From a virus, in IMG/VR virus record IMGVR_UViG_3300028394_000036, positions 113,313-177,312 of that record: 64,000 bases of DNA; one strand, written 5' to 3'. Each line of letters begins with the position of its first letter. Within the stretch, counting starts at the first letter, position 1. This document shows positions 34,819 to 42,134 of the stretch, in pieces. Position numbers and translations under genes: made by a program. The notes under the pieces were generated by a model, which saw nothing but the letters and a program-made list of their open reading frames with translations, was not told the origin of the DNA and made no database searches.

Positions 34819-35455
34819 ATTTTTCCATATTATTTAAGTGAGAAGGTGAAGTGGCGAGTGAAGCAGCGGCACCACCCAACCCCATACTACTCTTATTAAT
34901 TGTGTCGTTGCTGTTCCCTACGATTTTCGGTTTAGAAATCACTTTATCATTAAATATCACTAAAATGTCATCATTTACGTCATTTCTTACACGTAATCCG
35001 TCTATTCCACACGAAAGCAGGAAATCAGATATTTTCTTAGGTTCTCTAACTTTAAGTATTCTACCAATAAAGTCATAGAACTCAGGAATATCGTCAATTA
35101 CCGTGTTCGGCCCCCATACTTGTACGTCCCATTTTTCTTCTAAATTAGGTGGTAATTCCACTCTATCTCGTATCATTCCATTATATATTTTACGTAATTG
35201 GTCTTTAGAAACCTTTGCCCACATAATATCAGCCATATGTGGTATGTTTACTTCCATTATAACCGCACCAAATGACTTAGCTCTTTCCCAATCTTTAATG
35301 AAATAAATACCCCATCCCCAATAAGAGTGTATTTTATCCCCACCTTTACCTACCTTATTATACGAGAATTTAGTCACAGGTTGAGCACTACCATGATACC
35401 ATATACCGTCGTTAGCCATTTCTTTTAATATGTCTTTTAATTTTATCATTTTCAT
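34811..35455 (-). CDS. ADP-ribosyltransferase-like protein with packaging-type N-terminus
   Basis: A 214-residue protein starting MKMIKLKDILKEMAND (L-K-E); a start at the third residue is equally possible. IWYHGSAQPVTKF, SYWGWGIYFIKDWERAKSFG and VIMEVNIP match the NAD-binding core of ART proteins. The end strand reads NDDILVIFNDKVI, where Asp stands where catalytic Glu would be, so activity may be changed or lost. The C-terminal 30 residues are Ser/Gly/Ala-rich. Start and stop overlap both neighbours, making one transcript with the other two ART genes. Confidence 0.65.
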   Translation of the reverse strand: MKMIKLKDILKEMANDGIWYHGSAQPVTKFSYNKVGKGGDKIHSYWGWGIYFIKDWERAKSFGAVIMEVNIPHMADIMWAKVSKDQLRKIYNGMIRDRVELPPNLEEKWDVQVWGPNTVIDDIPEFYDFIGRILKVREPKKISDFLLSCGIDGLRVRNDVNDDILVIFNDKVISKPKIVGNSNDTINKSSMGLGGAAASLATSPSHLNNMEKYD

Positions 35456-35814
35456 TTTCGCATACGAAGTAAGGACAAATCGATAGTATCCCGAACATCT
35501 CGCTTTACAGCACCACGTTTTCCACCTCTAGTATGACCAACACTCACTTCTTTTCGTGTATGTGTGTCTTCGTGATCACTAGTTATGTTTCTATTGTATA
35601 AGAACGCCATTTCATACATTTGTTCATGTAGGAGTTTAACCTCGCCATTAACGTCTTTATACGATGTAATAGTAGTATCTACTGTTTGTTGTAGAGTCTG
35701 AATTGTCATTTTAGCGTAGTAATAGAAGCCGATCAGGGTGGAAAGCACCCCAATTATCATTCCTAATTGTGGCAGGGTTATTGTGAACTTCTTATTTGTT
35801 ATATCTTCTGGCAC
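35452..35814 (-). CDS. Membrane-anchored small protein upstream of ART cluster
   Basis: A 120-residue protein from a GTG at 35812-35814. One membrane segment (about residues 14-36, TLPQLGMIIGVLSTLIGFYYYAK) is followed by a coiled-coil stretch and a basic Arg-rich tail (GGKRGAVKRDVRD). The layout resembles small phage lysis or anchoring proteins. Its stop overlaps the start of the first ART gene as ATGA. Function unknown. Confidence 0.6.
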   Translation of the reverse strand: MPEDITNKKFTITLPQLGMIIGVLSTLIGFYYYAKMTIQTLQQTVDTTITSYKDVNGEVKLLHEQMYEMAFLYNRNITSDHEDTHTRKEVSVGHTRGGKRGAVKRDVRDTIDLSLLRMRK

Positions 35815-35926
35815 TTTATTTCTCTCTTTACACTATAGTTTTACACTACTATTAACATATATATAAATATATAAATACTATAATATTTATACCTATATAC
35901 ATTTTAATGATTATCGAGAATGAGTT

Positions 35927-36082
35927 ATGAGATTGAATGAAGACATTACAGTAAATGGCAATTTAAGTCAGATAGATAATTCACCCCTATACATGATAAA
36001 CGACCTTATCTTCACGAGTGCTGGAGAATGGGAGAAATTAGTCCTTGTGGTGAATAAGCCCGCAACAGAAATAGATGAGTAA
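35927..36082 (+). CDS. Small hypothetical protein (51 aa)
   Basis: A 51-codon frame from the ATG at 35927: MRLNEDITVNGNLSQIDNSP and then LYMINDLIFTSAGEWEKLVLVV. The composition looks like a real protein and resembles short regions of phage fibre proteins. No clear ribosome binding site or promoter is seen, and it stands alone on the plus strand, so it may be a relic. Confidence 0.35.
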   Translation: MRLNEDITVNGNLSQIDNSPLYMINDLIFTSAGEWEKLVLVVNKPATEIDE

Positions 36083-36127
36083 TATTTACCCTTATATGTT
36101 GAACAAGAGTAAATATTTGGTATTTTT

Positions 36128-36160
36128 ACTTGGACACTATGTCCAAGTTATTGTCCAAGT
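36128..36160. repeat. Hairpin with extra half-site
   Basis: ACTTGGACA (36128-36136) and TGTCCAAGT (36140-36148) form a perfect 9-bp stem with a 3-base loop. A further TTGTCCAAGT follows at 36151-36160, allowing two alternative pairings. It could be a protein-binding site or a weak terminator. Confidence 0.75.
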
Positions 36161-36182
36161 CACACAAACCAATGCGGATTTT

Positions 36183-36206
36183 AAAGTGGTCGAATTCCAC
36201 CACTTT
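36183..36206. repeat. Perfect 8-bp inverted repeat
   Basis: AAAGTGGT (36183-36190) and ACCACTTT (36199-36206) around CGAATTCC. No T-run follows on either strand, so a binding site is more likely than a terminator. Confidence 0.7.
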
Positions 36207-36216
36207 ACTTTACCAT

Positions 36217-36285
36217 TTAATGCGGGATATATCATTCATTAAGTCTGTTTTATGGTGTTAATGCGTGATATAACATTCATTAAGT
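36217..36285. repeat. Two 28-base iteron-like direct repeats
   Basis: Copies at 36217-36244 and 36258-36285 differ at two positions and are offset by 41 bases, about four helical turns. Each begins TTAATGCG and ends CATTCATTAAGT, so the ends are inverted (TTAATG/CATTAA). This is the form of a binding site for a dimeric initiator or regulator. Confidence 0.8.
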
Positions 36286-36365
36286 GGGTGTATGCCGAAG
36301 GGTATAAATTCATTTAAGTTTTTCTATAGTAAAAAAATTGACCTCGATAAAAAAACGGATGAGCG

Positions 36366-36492
36366 CGCCACCCCTCACCCCTACTCCCCCTGGCCATTTA
36401 CGTTAAATTGGCCCACCCCCACCCCAGTGATGATTATTGTATAAGCCCGTTTATTTACAATAACTTAGCTTCCCCCACCTACCCCTATATCC
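36366..36492. other. C-rich tract (G-rich on minus strand)
   Basis: Clusters of C-runs (CCCC, CCCC, CCCCC near 36371-36391; CCC-A-CCCCC-A-CCCC near 36411-36425; CCCCC-A-CC-TA-CCCC near 36474-36486) stand out in an AT-rich genome. The minus strand could form G-quadruplexes. No coding frame explains it. Confidence 0.7.
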
Positions 36493-36606
36493 CTATTATT
36501 ATTTCATTTGGTTATTAAATTATCTTTCGTATTTTTGCTGTCAGATTAAACCTGATATAGTTACTATGAAAGATAAATTTATTATATGTACCGATGAAAT
36601 AAATGA

Positions 36607-36638
36607 TTTGGTTAGTATCTAATAATTCCGTATATTTG
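36607..36638 (+). promoter_or_regulatory. Bacteroidota-type promoter in the island
   Basis: TTTG (36607-36610), 20 bases, TATATTTG (36631-36638). It would start an RNA near 36645, just before the nested hairpin. A 47-codon frame from 36650 exists but has no ribosome binding site and runs through the next promoter. Confidence 0.75.
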
Positions 36639-36658
36639 TAGTATAAGAAATGGGGAAG

Positions 36659-36712
36659 GAGATAACGGGTATATATAGAAACCGATTGAAACAATCGTTT
36701 GGAAGTTATCTC
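36659..36712 (+). ncRNA. Candidate structured RNA element (nested hairpin)
   Basis: Outer stem GAGATAAC (36659-36666) with GTTATCTC (36705-36712), and inner stem CGATTG (36683-36688) with CAATCG (36692-36697), loop AAA. It starts about 15 bases after the expected start of the RNA from the promoter at 36607. It could be an RNA leader, decoy or processing site. Its identity is inferred from pairing alone. Confidence 0.45.
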
Positions 36713-36729
36713 AAAATTTCTTATATTTG
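36698..36729 (+). promoter_or_regulatory. Bacteroidota-type promoter in the island (second)
   Basis: TTTG (36698-36701), 20 bases, TATATTTG (36722-36729). The RNA would run from about 36736 to the terminator at 37069 with no good reading frame, so a non-coding RNA of about 330 bases is possible. Confidence 0.75.
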
Positions 36730-36801
36730 TATTATAAATGATTGGTTGATATTTGAACACAGTAGAATGGAAGTAGACAGTAAGTCTCGTTAGTATACTA
36801 T

Positions 36802-36990
36802 AGTATATACTATATAGAAGCAGTAAGTTCTGAAGAGTTCTATTTCATTTCCCAATTTAAACGAGGGTAACTATATAGTAGTTATATAGTATCCATATAG
36901 TATATACTTAACGGTAATACCAAGGGTAAATAAATCAAGGGTAATTACTTAGGGCAACCCTAATGATGTACAGTTAGTATAGTATATACT
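36802..36990. repeat. Three copies of palindrome AGTATATACT
   Basis: Exact copies at 36802-36811, 36899-36908 and 36981-36990. Two extend to TAGTATATACTATA. Further copies lie at 37731-37740 and 22523-22532. The perfect 10-bp symmetry suggests a dimeric binding site, though AT-rich sequence makes some palindromes likely by chance. Confidence 0.65.
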
Positions 36991-37000
36991 ATATACCAAT

Positions 37001-37069
37001 AGAGAATAATGTGCGATGAAGTTACGGTTATAATCCGTCTAGTAGTCAATATCATTATTCTCTTTTTTT
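37001..37069 (+). terminator. Long-stem terminator / end of a possible non-coding RNA
   Basis: AGAGAATAATG (37001-37011) pairs perfectly with CATTATTCTCT (37053-37063), followed by TTTTTTT. The 41-base loop itself contains a small hairpin ACGG/CCGT (37024-37037). This fits the 3' end of an RNA started at 36607 or 36698. Confidence 0.65.
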
Positions 37070-37594
37070 ATTTCAACTCTATGCATGCGTACACTTTTGG
37101 ATACCCTAACACCTCATACATGGAAAACTAGTAATATAAGGCGTGCTGTTCAATGAGACAAGTGCGGCTTCCCACATTACAAATATAACGTATATACATC
37201 CCATAATGAAATTAAATAAATAATTTGTTTAAAATGATAAATAAATTATATCGGAATAACCAAAGGATTTATTTAATTAATAATTTTTATATTACAAAAA
37301 TGCATATTTCATTAGGAAATTACAATGCGCGTAAGCCGTTGAGCTATATAGAGTTACAGAGATGGCAAATGGAAATGAGCGGGCTCACTCAGATTCACCA
37401 CATCTTCCCACTTCAACCCACACCACACTATATATTACCCACAGTATAGATATACATTAACTGGACATTAACTATACACATACTATGTAATAATATTTTA
37501 TTATATGGTAACATGAATGGAGTGAAATTGTACAATAATAGTTATAGGAGTATATTGTGGGTAACATTATCATCACTTATATAGTATATAAACA

Positions 37595-37626
37595 TTTGGA
37601 GTATTAGAATGGAATCATTATATTTG
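37595..37626 (+). promoter_or_regulatory. Bacteroidota-type promoter upstream of TonB receptor block
   Basis: TTTG (37595-37598), 20 bases, TATATTTG (37619-37626). It is the only clear promoter before the genes at 37807 and 38148. It overlaps the start of the small frame at 37609, which weakens that gene call. Confidence 0.7.
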
Positions 37627-37785
37627 CATTGGGAACGTATAGTATTCCTTATACTTACTATTGTATTCTCTATAGTATTCAATATTAGTTATAAGAAAGA
37701 TTGTTTAAGTTGTATTGAAGTAGTAGTAATAGTATATACTATAGTACTGATATTATTTAGTGTACCGTTCGTTTTTTTGAAATGA
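37609..37785 (+). CDS. Possible small membrane protein (58 aa)
   Basis: ATG at 37609 with GGAG 7 bases upstream. The 58 residues contain two hydrophobic segments (IVFLILTIVFSIVFNI and VVVIVYTIVLILFSVPFVFL) split by KKDCLSC. A promoter -7 box lies inside the first codons, so transcription from it would miss the start codon. Either an upstream promoter is used or the frame is not a gene. Confidence 0.35.
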   Translation: MESLYLHWERIVFLILTIVFSIVFNISYKKDCLSCIEVVVIVYTIVLILFSVPFVFLK

Positions 37786-37806
37786 TTTTAGTTTGAGGAA
37801 TTTGAT

Positions 37807-38118
37807 ATGAGTAATACAAGAGTAGTACTTACACAATGGAAGTCAACACATTGGGATGTACTTTGGAGCTATAACTTTACTAAGTTACAATTGGATGAGT
37901 TAGATTCATATACTACTTCATTGGGAAGTAAGTTTAGCGAACCAACTCTATGGGGTTACGCATTCGGTAAAGATTATATTGAATCATTACTCTTGTTCTT
38001 AAAAGAGTATACTAATGATATAACTAACAAGGATGTGGAACTACTTAATAGTATAGTACACTTATTAGTACAATGTTACTACTATCCTACCGCGACTGTT
38101 ATGAATGATGGCAAATGA
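37807..38118 (+). CDS. Hypothetical protein upstream of TonB-dependent receptor
   Basis: A 103-residue soluble protein: MSNTRVVLTQWKSTHWDVLW, then KLQLDELDSYTTSLGSKF and a helical end. No motif known. TTTGAGGAATTTGAT precedes the ATG. It ends 29 bases before the receptor start, so the two are probably co-transcribed. Confidence 0.55.
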   Translation: MSNTRVVLTQWKSTHWDVLWSYNFTKLQLDELDSYTTSLGSKFSEPTLWGYAFGKDYIESLLLFLKEYTNDITNKDVELLNSIVHLLVQCYYYPTATVMNDGK

Positions 38119-38147
38119 ATAATTTAATTTATATTGGGATTAATGTA

Positions 38148-40916
38148 ATGAAAAAAAGTATGGTGTTCTTATTCATACTATTGAGTTTATTGAATAGTGT
38201 GATTGGAAAAGGTGTTGGTGTTCTTAGTGGTATGGTAAAGAATAAAGAAACAGGCGAACTTATTCGTTCTGCTACTATTCGTATTAAAGGAACTAAGTGG
38301 GGAAGCCAATCTGATGTTAAAGGTAAATTTATTATTAAAGGAATTCCGTCTGATTCTTTGTTTACTGTTAGATGTTCTTTCGTTGGCTATAGAACTATTG
38401 AGATTGATTCTATTTTAGTTACCGATGGAGAAATGAAAACATTGGATCTTTTACTTGAAGAACAAGTAAGTAAAACAGATGAAGTAATAGTTGAAGTAAG
38501 ACGTTCTACGGAAAGCCAATCTACTGTATTAGCCCAACGTAGAAATGCTGCTAATGTTTCGGATGGTATTTCTAAAGAAGAAATAACGAAGTCAAGTGAT
38601 GGTGATGCAGGACAAGCTCTAAAGCGTGTTTCGGGTGTTACATTAGTAGGTGATAAGTTTATTTATGTACGTGGTGTAAGTGATCGTTACAACACTACGA
38701 CATTAAACGGAGCTACACTTGCGACGACTGAGTCTGACAAACGTTCCTTCGCCTTCGATATGTTTCCATCCGAGTTCCTACAATCCGCAACCGTTACTAA
38801 ATCGTTTACACCAGACTTGCCAGGTAATTTTGTTGGTGGTTTAGTTCAATTAAATACTATTGATTTTCCCGATGGGTTTTCATTAAAGGTAAACATTTCA
38901 TCTGCCTTTAATACTAATACTACATTGCAAGATAACTCATTCTCTATTGGTGGTATACCGACTCGACTTCCAAGTAGTACACCGTCTTCTCGTAAAGAAA
39001 TGGATAAGTTAATACGGGATGCTTATGCAGGTGTTGAAGACGCACAGGATAAATTACAAGGATTTGGTAGAGACTTGAAATCAACTTCTTGGAAACAAGA
39101 TAGTATAACAGCCAATCCAAATACAAGCACTAACATTTCATACACAAACATATTCGATGTGTTCGATAATGAGTTGGGTATTATTGGTTCGGTATTCTAT
39201 AACAATACATTCTCTATTAAAACCGCAGGTGATAGAAACACAACATTGGGTGATGGTTCTTATGAGCGTATAAGTTCTGGCAAGGTTTCAAATGAATCTA
39301 TCAATTCCGGTGGTATGGTAAACGTAGCATATAAAATAGGTTCAAATCATTCTTTATCTATTAAGAACATTATCAATAAATCATTTGACTTGGAAGTTCT
39401 TAATCTAAGTGGTACAGACTCTACACAAGGTATTGACTTCAAACAATATTCTTCTCAATACTTAGAGAAGAGTTTGGTTTCTTCACAAATTGGTGGTGAA
39501 CATACATTACCGATTCAAAACATATTATTGGATTGGAGAATTGGTTATTCACATTCAGATAGAAATGAGCCAGACTTCCGTAGACTTAGATATTCAAGAC
39601 AATCGACTTCACCTGATTTACCGTTCATTGCGGATATACAACCGATGGGTGATGGTACACTTGCTGGTAGATTCTTTTCAGAACTTACCGATGAAGTTAT
39701 AAACGGTGGATTGAACATAACGATACCGATGAGTACAACGTTCAAAATCAAAGTAGGTGGTATAACTGAAATGCGGGATAGAGGATTTTTAGCACGTTCA
39801 TTCGCCATTGCTTCAAATGATGCTGCGGGATTACTTGGTACTGATTTCTATGCAGGTTCACCTGATGTTATATTTGATTCAAAGAACTTTGATAGAGTAG
39901 GTGATACGTTATACATACGTGAGGATTCAAAACCAAGTGATGGGTATTCTGGAACAGAAACACTTTATGCTGGTTACAGTATGGTTGACTTTGGGATTGG
40001 AGATTTCCGTATAATAACTGGAGTTAGATTAGAAGATAATAAAATTCAATTGAATGGCTTCTATTCAAACGGTATTGTAGCAAATATAGATTACCATACA
40101 TTTGATATTTTACCAGCACTTAACTTGATATACAAACTTGGTGACAATACAAACATTCGTAGTTCCGCTTCTCAAACACTTACACGCCCTACGTTCCGTG
40201 AGTTAGCACCCTTTGAGTTTTATAACTTCAATGACTTGGTTGTGGTACGTGGAAACACAGGACTACAACGAACACTCGTTCAAAACTATGATTTGAGATT
40301 TGAAACATTTATGAGCAGTAACGAGGTTTTTTCGATAGGTGGTTTTTTTAAATCGTTTGTTAATCCGATAGAAGAAACTCTAAGTGGCGAGACAGGTGGT
40401 AAGCCAGATAGAACTTGGCAGAACTCAAACGGTGTTGCTACTAATTGGGGAGCTGAAATAGAACTGCGTAAAACCATTGGTGATTTTCTGTTCAGTACAA
40501 ATGTATCGCTTGTTAATTCACAGATAACAATAAGTCAAGGTAACAATACCGAAACAAGAACTATGTGGGGTCAGTCACCATATTCTATAAACTGTGGTTT
40601 ATATTATACGAATGTAGATTTAGGAACTTCGGTGAATGTATCGTATAACCGAGTTGGTAGAAGAATAGTATCGGTTACACAGTTAGGTCGCTTCCCTACA
40701 TTAGAAGTTGATGGTAGTTCACCACACTGGTATGAAGAACCAAGAGACTTAGTAGATATTACAATAACAAAAAACATACTAAAAGGATTCGATTGTAAGG
40801 TTACGGTAAAAGATATTCTTAACCAAACTCTATATTGGAAGCAAGGTGATAGAATTGTTCAATCGAATGTATTTGGAACAACAGCGAGTATTTCTTTAAG
40901 CTATAAATTGTTTTAA
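38148..40916 (+). CDS. TonB-dependent outer-membrane receptor
   Basis: A 922-residue protein from the ATG at 38148. Signal peptide MKKSMVFLFILLSLLNSVIG; CarboxypepD_reg-like domain at about 24-110 (VLSGMVKNKETGELIRSATIRIKG, then GTKWGSQSDVKGKFIIKGIP); plug domain with DGISKEEITKSSDGDAGQAL, KRVSGVTLVGDKFIYVRG and DRYNTTTLNGATL; then a beta barrel ending in YKLF, an outer-membrane sorting signal with terminal Phe. The frame is intact and codon use looks like its neighbours. Such receptors import siderophores, vitamins or glycans with TonB energy. A complete copy in a phage is very unusual. Ligand unknown. Confidence 0.93.
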   Translation: MKKSMVFLFILLSLLNSVIGKGVGVLSGMVKNKETGELIRSATIRIKGTKWGSQSDVKGKFIIKGIPSDSLFTVRCSFVGYRTIEIDSILVTDGEMKTLDLLLEEQVSKTDEVIVEVRRSTESQSTVLAQRRNAANVSDGISKEEITKSSDGDAGQALKRVSGVTLVGDKFIYVRGVSDRYNTTTLNGATLATTESDKRSFAFDMFPSEFLQSATVTKSFTPDLPGNFVGGLVQLNTIDFPDGFSLKVNISSAFNTNTTLQDNSFSIGGIPTRLPSSTPSSRKEMDKLIRDAYAGVEDAQDKLQGFGRDLKSTSWKQDSITANPNTSTNISYTNIFDVFDNELGIIGSVFYNNTFSIKTAGDRNTTLGDGSYERISSGKVSNESINSGGMVNVAYKIGSNHSLSIKNIINKSFDLEVLNLSGTDSTQGIDFKQYSSQYLEKSLVSSQIGGEHTLPIQNILLDWRIGYSHSDRNEPDFRRLRYSRQSTSPDLPFIADIQPMGDGTLAGRFFSELTDEVINGGLNITIPMSTTFKIKVGGITEMRDRGFLARSFAIASNDAAGLLGTDFYAGSPDVIFDSKNFDRVGDTLYIREDSKPSDGYSGTETLYAGYSMVDFGIGDFRIITGVRLEDNKIQLNGFYSNGIVANIDYHTFDILPALNLIYKLGDNTNIRSSASQTLTRPTFRELAPFEFYNFNDLVVVRGNTGLQRTLVQNYDLRFETFMSSNEVFSIGGFFKSFVNPIEETLSGETGGKPDRTWQNSNGVATNWGAEIELRKTIGDFLFSTNVSLVNSQITISQGNNTETRTMWGQSPYSINCGLYYTNVDLGTSVNVSYNRVGRRIVSVTQLGRFPTLEVDGSSPHWYEEPRDLVDITITKNILKGFDCKVTVKDILNQTLYWKQGDRIVQSNVFGTTASISLSYKLF

Positions 40917-40940
40917 GTTGTTCGTACATACCAGACAACT

Positions 40941-40977
40941 AAAAAGAAAAGGTGAGTAGAAATACTCACCTTTTTTA
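40941..40977. terminator. Bidirectional terminator between receptor and endolysin genes
   Basis: AAAAGGTGAGTA (40947-40958) and TACTCACCTTTT (40963-40974) form a perfect 12-bp stem with a GAAA loop, T-runs on both strands. It serves convergent genes. Confidence 0.92.
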
Positions 40978-41610
40978 TTATCGTTGATCGAGAAGTGCAA
41001 AGTCTGTTATACGGAAATAATCGTATGGGTTTATGGTTCTTTTACGAGACCAGACGCCACCACCACTCCATTGACTTCCACTCTTTCCAGATGATGTATT
41101 TCCTTCAATAGTTGTTCCGCTGTTACCCTGCCATTTGTCAGTAAATCCAACATGGCCGAATAAGGTTGCACCACGTCTCCAAACTAAAACTGTACCAACC
41201 GGTATCTTCATATTCTCAAACGATACTTTTGTTGCTTTAATAGTTTTGTTTTTGGTTATGAAATGTCTAGCTAATCCAGAACGAGTTTTCATTGTAGTAA
41301 CCTTTGCAGAATCAAGAACGAATGAAACAAATGCTGCACACCATTGGTTGCCTTTTGTTAATCCTACTGATTTTAAAAAACGCTCAACCCAATATCCACC
41401 ATTGTCTCCGACTTCTTTTGTACCAACTAATCCATAAGCAATACTTCGTACACGCTCATCATCAGTTTGTTTAACTACCGATAGTTTCTTCTCACAGCTT
41501 GAACATAAACTATCAGTTTTTTTAACTGTTTGAGAAGCAGAGTGCAGCGGTAAGGATGTTAGCAAACATCCAAATAGCGTAAGCAACAGGATTTGATGCA
41601 AGTATCTCAC
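40978..41610 (-). CDS. Secreted CHAP-like endolysin/amidase
   Basis: A 210-residue protein from a GTG at 41608-41610 with AGGAGGT 8 bases upstream, the strongest SD in the window, which decides this start. It has a signal peptide (MRYLHQILLLTLFGCLLTSLPLHS). The catalytic Cys lies in GNQWCAAFVSFVLD, His in LFGHVGFTD and the supporting Asn in TIEGNTSSG: CHAP/NlpC-type. The substrate would be peptidoglycan peptide cross-links. Its start lies inside the holin gene (89-base overlap), forming a lysis cassette. Confidence 0.85.
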   Translation of the reverse strand: MRYLHQILLLTLFGCLLTSLPLHSASQTVKKTDSLCSSCEKKLSVVKQTDDERVRSIAYGLVGTKEVGDNGGYWVERFLKSVGLTKGNQWCAAFVSFVLDSAKVTTMKTRSGLARHFITKNKTIKATKVSFENMKIPVGTVLVWRRGATLFGHVGFTDKWQGNSGTTIEGNTSSGKSGSQWSGGGVWSRKRTINPYDYFRITDFALLDQR

Positions 41611-41785
41611 GGGTCTTTACCTCCTGAATTAAGTATGAATCAACAAACCACGCAGCCCCAACGGCAAGTGCGTACTTACTCAAACCAACAGCGAATGTGC
41701 TGAAATTACCATCCCCAAATGTTGCACCGATCGCTATCACGGATAAAACAAGTAGCGGTATGAATGTTTTTAAGTTTTCCAACAT
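41522..41785 (-). CDS. Putative holin
   Basis: An 87-residue protein from the ATG at 41783-41785 with GGGAGGT just upstream. It has three hydrophobic segments (FIPLLVLSVIAIGATFG, FAVGLSKYALAVGAAWFVD and PVAYAIWMFANILTAALCF), the class I holin layout. It overlaps the endolysin start by 89 bases in another frame, typical of lysis cassettes. It would form the inner-membrane lesion that sets lysis time. Confidence 0.7.
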   Translation of the reverse strand: MLENLKTFIPLLVLSVIAIGATFGDGNFSTFAVGLSKYALAVGAAWFVDSYLIQEVKTREILASNPVAYAIWMFANILTAALCFSNS

Positions 41786-41841
41786 TTCAAAAACCTCCCA
41801 TTTATTATAAAACACCTATGTAACAATAACTATAATACATA

Positions 41842-41872
41842 CAAAAAAACCGTTAGTGTTTACTAACGGTTA
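41842..41872 (-). terminator. Intrinsic terminator after gene at 41882
   Basis: AACCGTTAGT (41848-41857) and ACTAACGGTT (41862-41871), 4-base loop; the minus-strand RNA then has seven U. Confidence 0.9.
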
Positions 41873-41881
41873 TTTGTTAAT

Positions 41882-42121
41882 TTAATCTTCTTGATTTTGT
41901 TGGAGTATTGTGTAGTACCCGCTTTCAACTTGACTGTGGAATTGATCCTGATTTATTTTACCAACAGAACCATCTGAGTTATCTCGGAAGTAATAGAACA
42001 TATCTGATATGTGAACTAGCTTCCAAGTTTTACGGAAGTTCTTATTAGTCTCCCAAATACATTGAACGTAATCATGTATTTTTACTATCAAGCCATTGTA
42101 TGCTTCAACTTCAGTTAACAT
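41882..42121 (-). CDS. Hypothetical small protein
   Basis: A 79-residue protein, soluble, aromatic-rich (NFRKTWKLVHISDMFYYFRDNSDGSVGKINQDQFHSQVESGYY). It follows the ArdA-like gene by 13 bases and shares its promoter at 42658. Probably an early protein. Function unknown. Confidence 0.6.
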   Translation of the reverse strand: MLTEVEAYNGLIVKIHDYVQCIWETNKNFRKTWKLVHISDMFYYFRDNSDGSVGKINQDQFHSQVESGYYTILQQNQED

Positions 42122-42134
42122 GAAAATCTATTCC

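Larger units (their letters stand above)
36083..37594. other. Non-coding island with repeats, hairpins and promoters
   Basis: About 1.5 kb with no convincing gene. In order it holds: a hairpin with a third arm copy (36128-36160), a second hairpin (36183-36206), two 28-base direct repeats (36217-36285), a strongly C-rich tract (36366-36492), a promoter (36607-36638), a nested hairpin (36659-36712), a second promoter (36698-36729), three AGTATATACT palindromes, CAAGGGTAA repeats (36921, 36936) and a long-stem terminator (37001-37069). It lies between divergently oriented blocks. A replication origin and/or a non-coding RNA locus are the best guesses. Confidence 0.6.

Noticed and set aside
36650-36793. 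A 47-codon frame (starting MGKEITGIYRNRLKQS) just after a promoter
   Set aside because: No ribosome binding site; it overlaps the nested hairpin and the next promoter. An RNA element explains the region better, though near-leaderless translation cannot be fully excluded.
37225-37449. A 74-codon plus-strand frame in the non-coding island
   Set aside because: It would start at TTG without a ribosome binding site, its composition is odd (HHIFPLQPTPHYILPTV end), and it lies in the repeat- and hairpin-rich region without a promoter directly before it.
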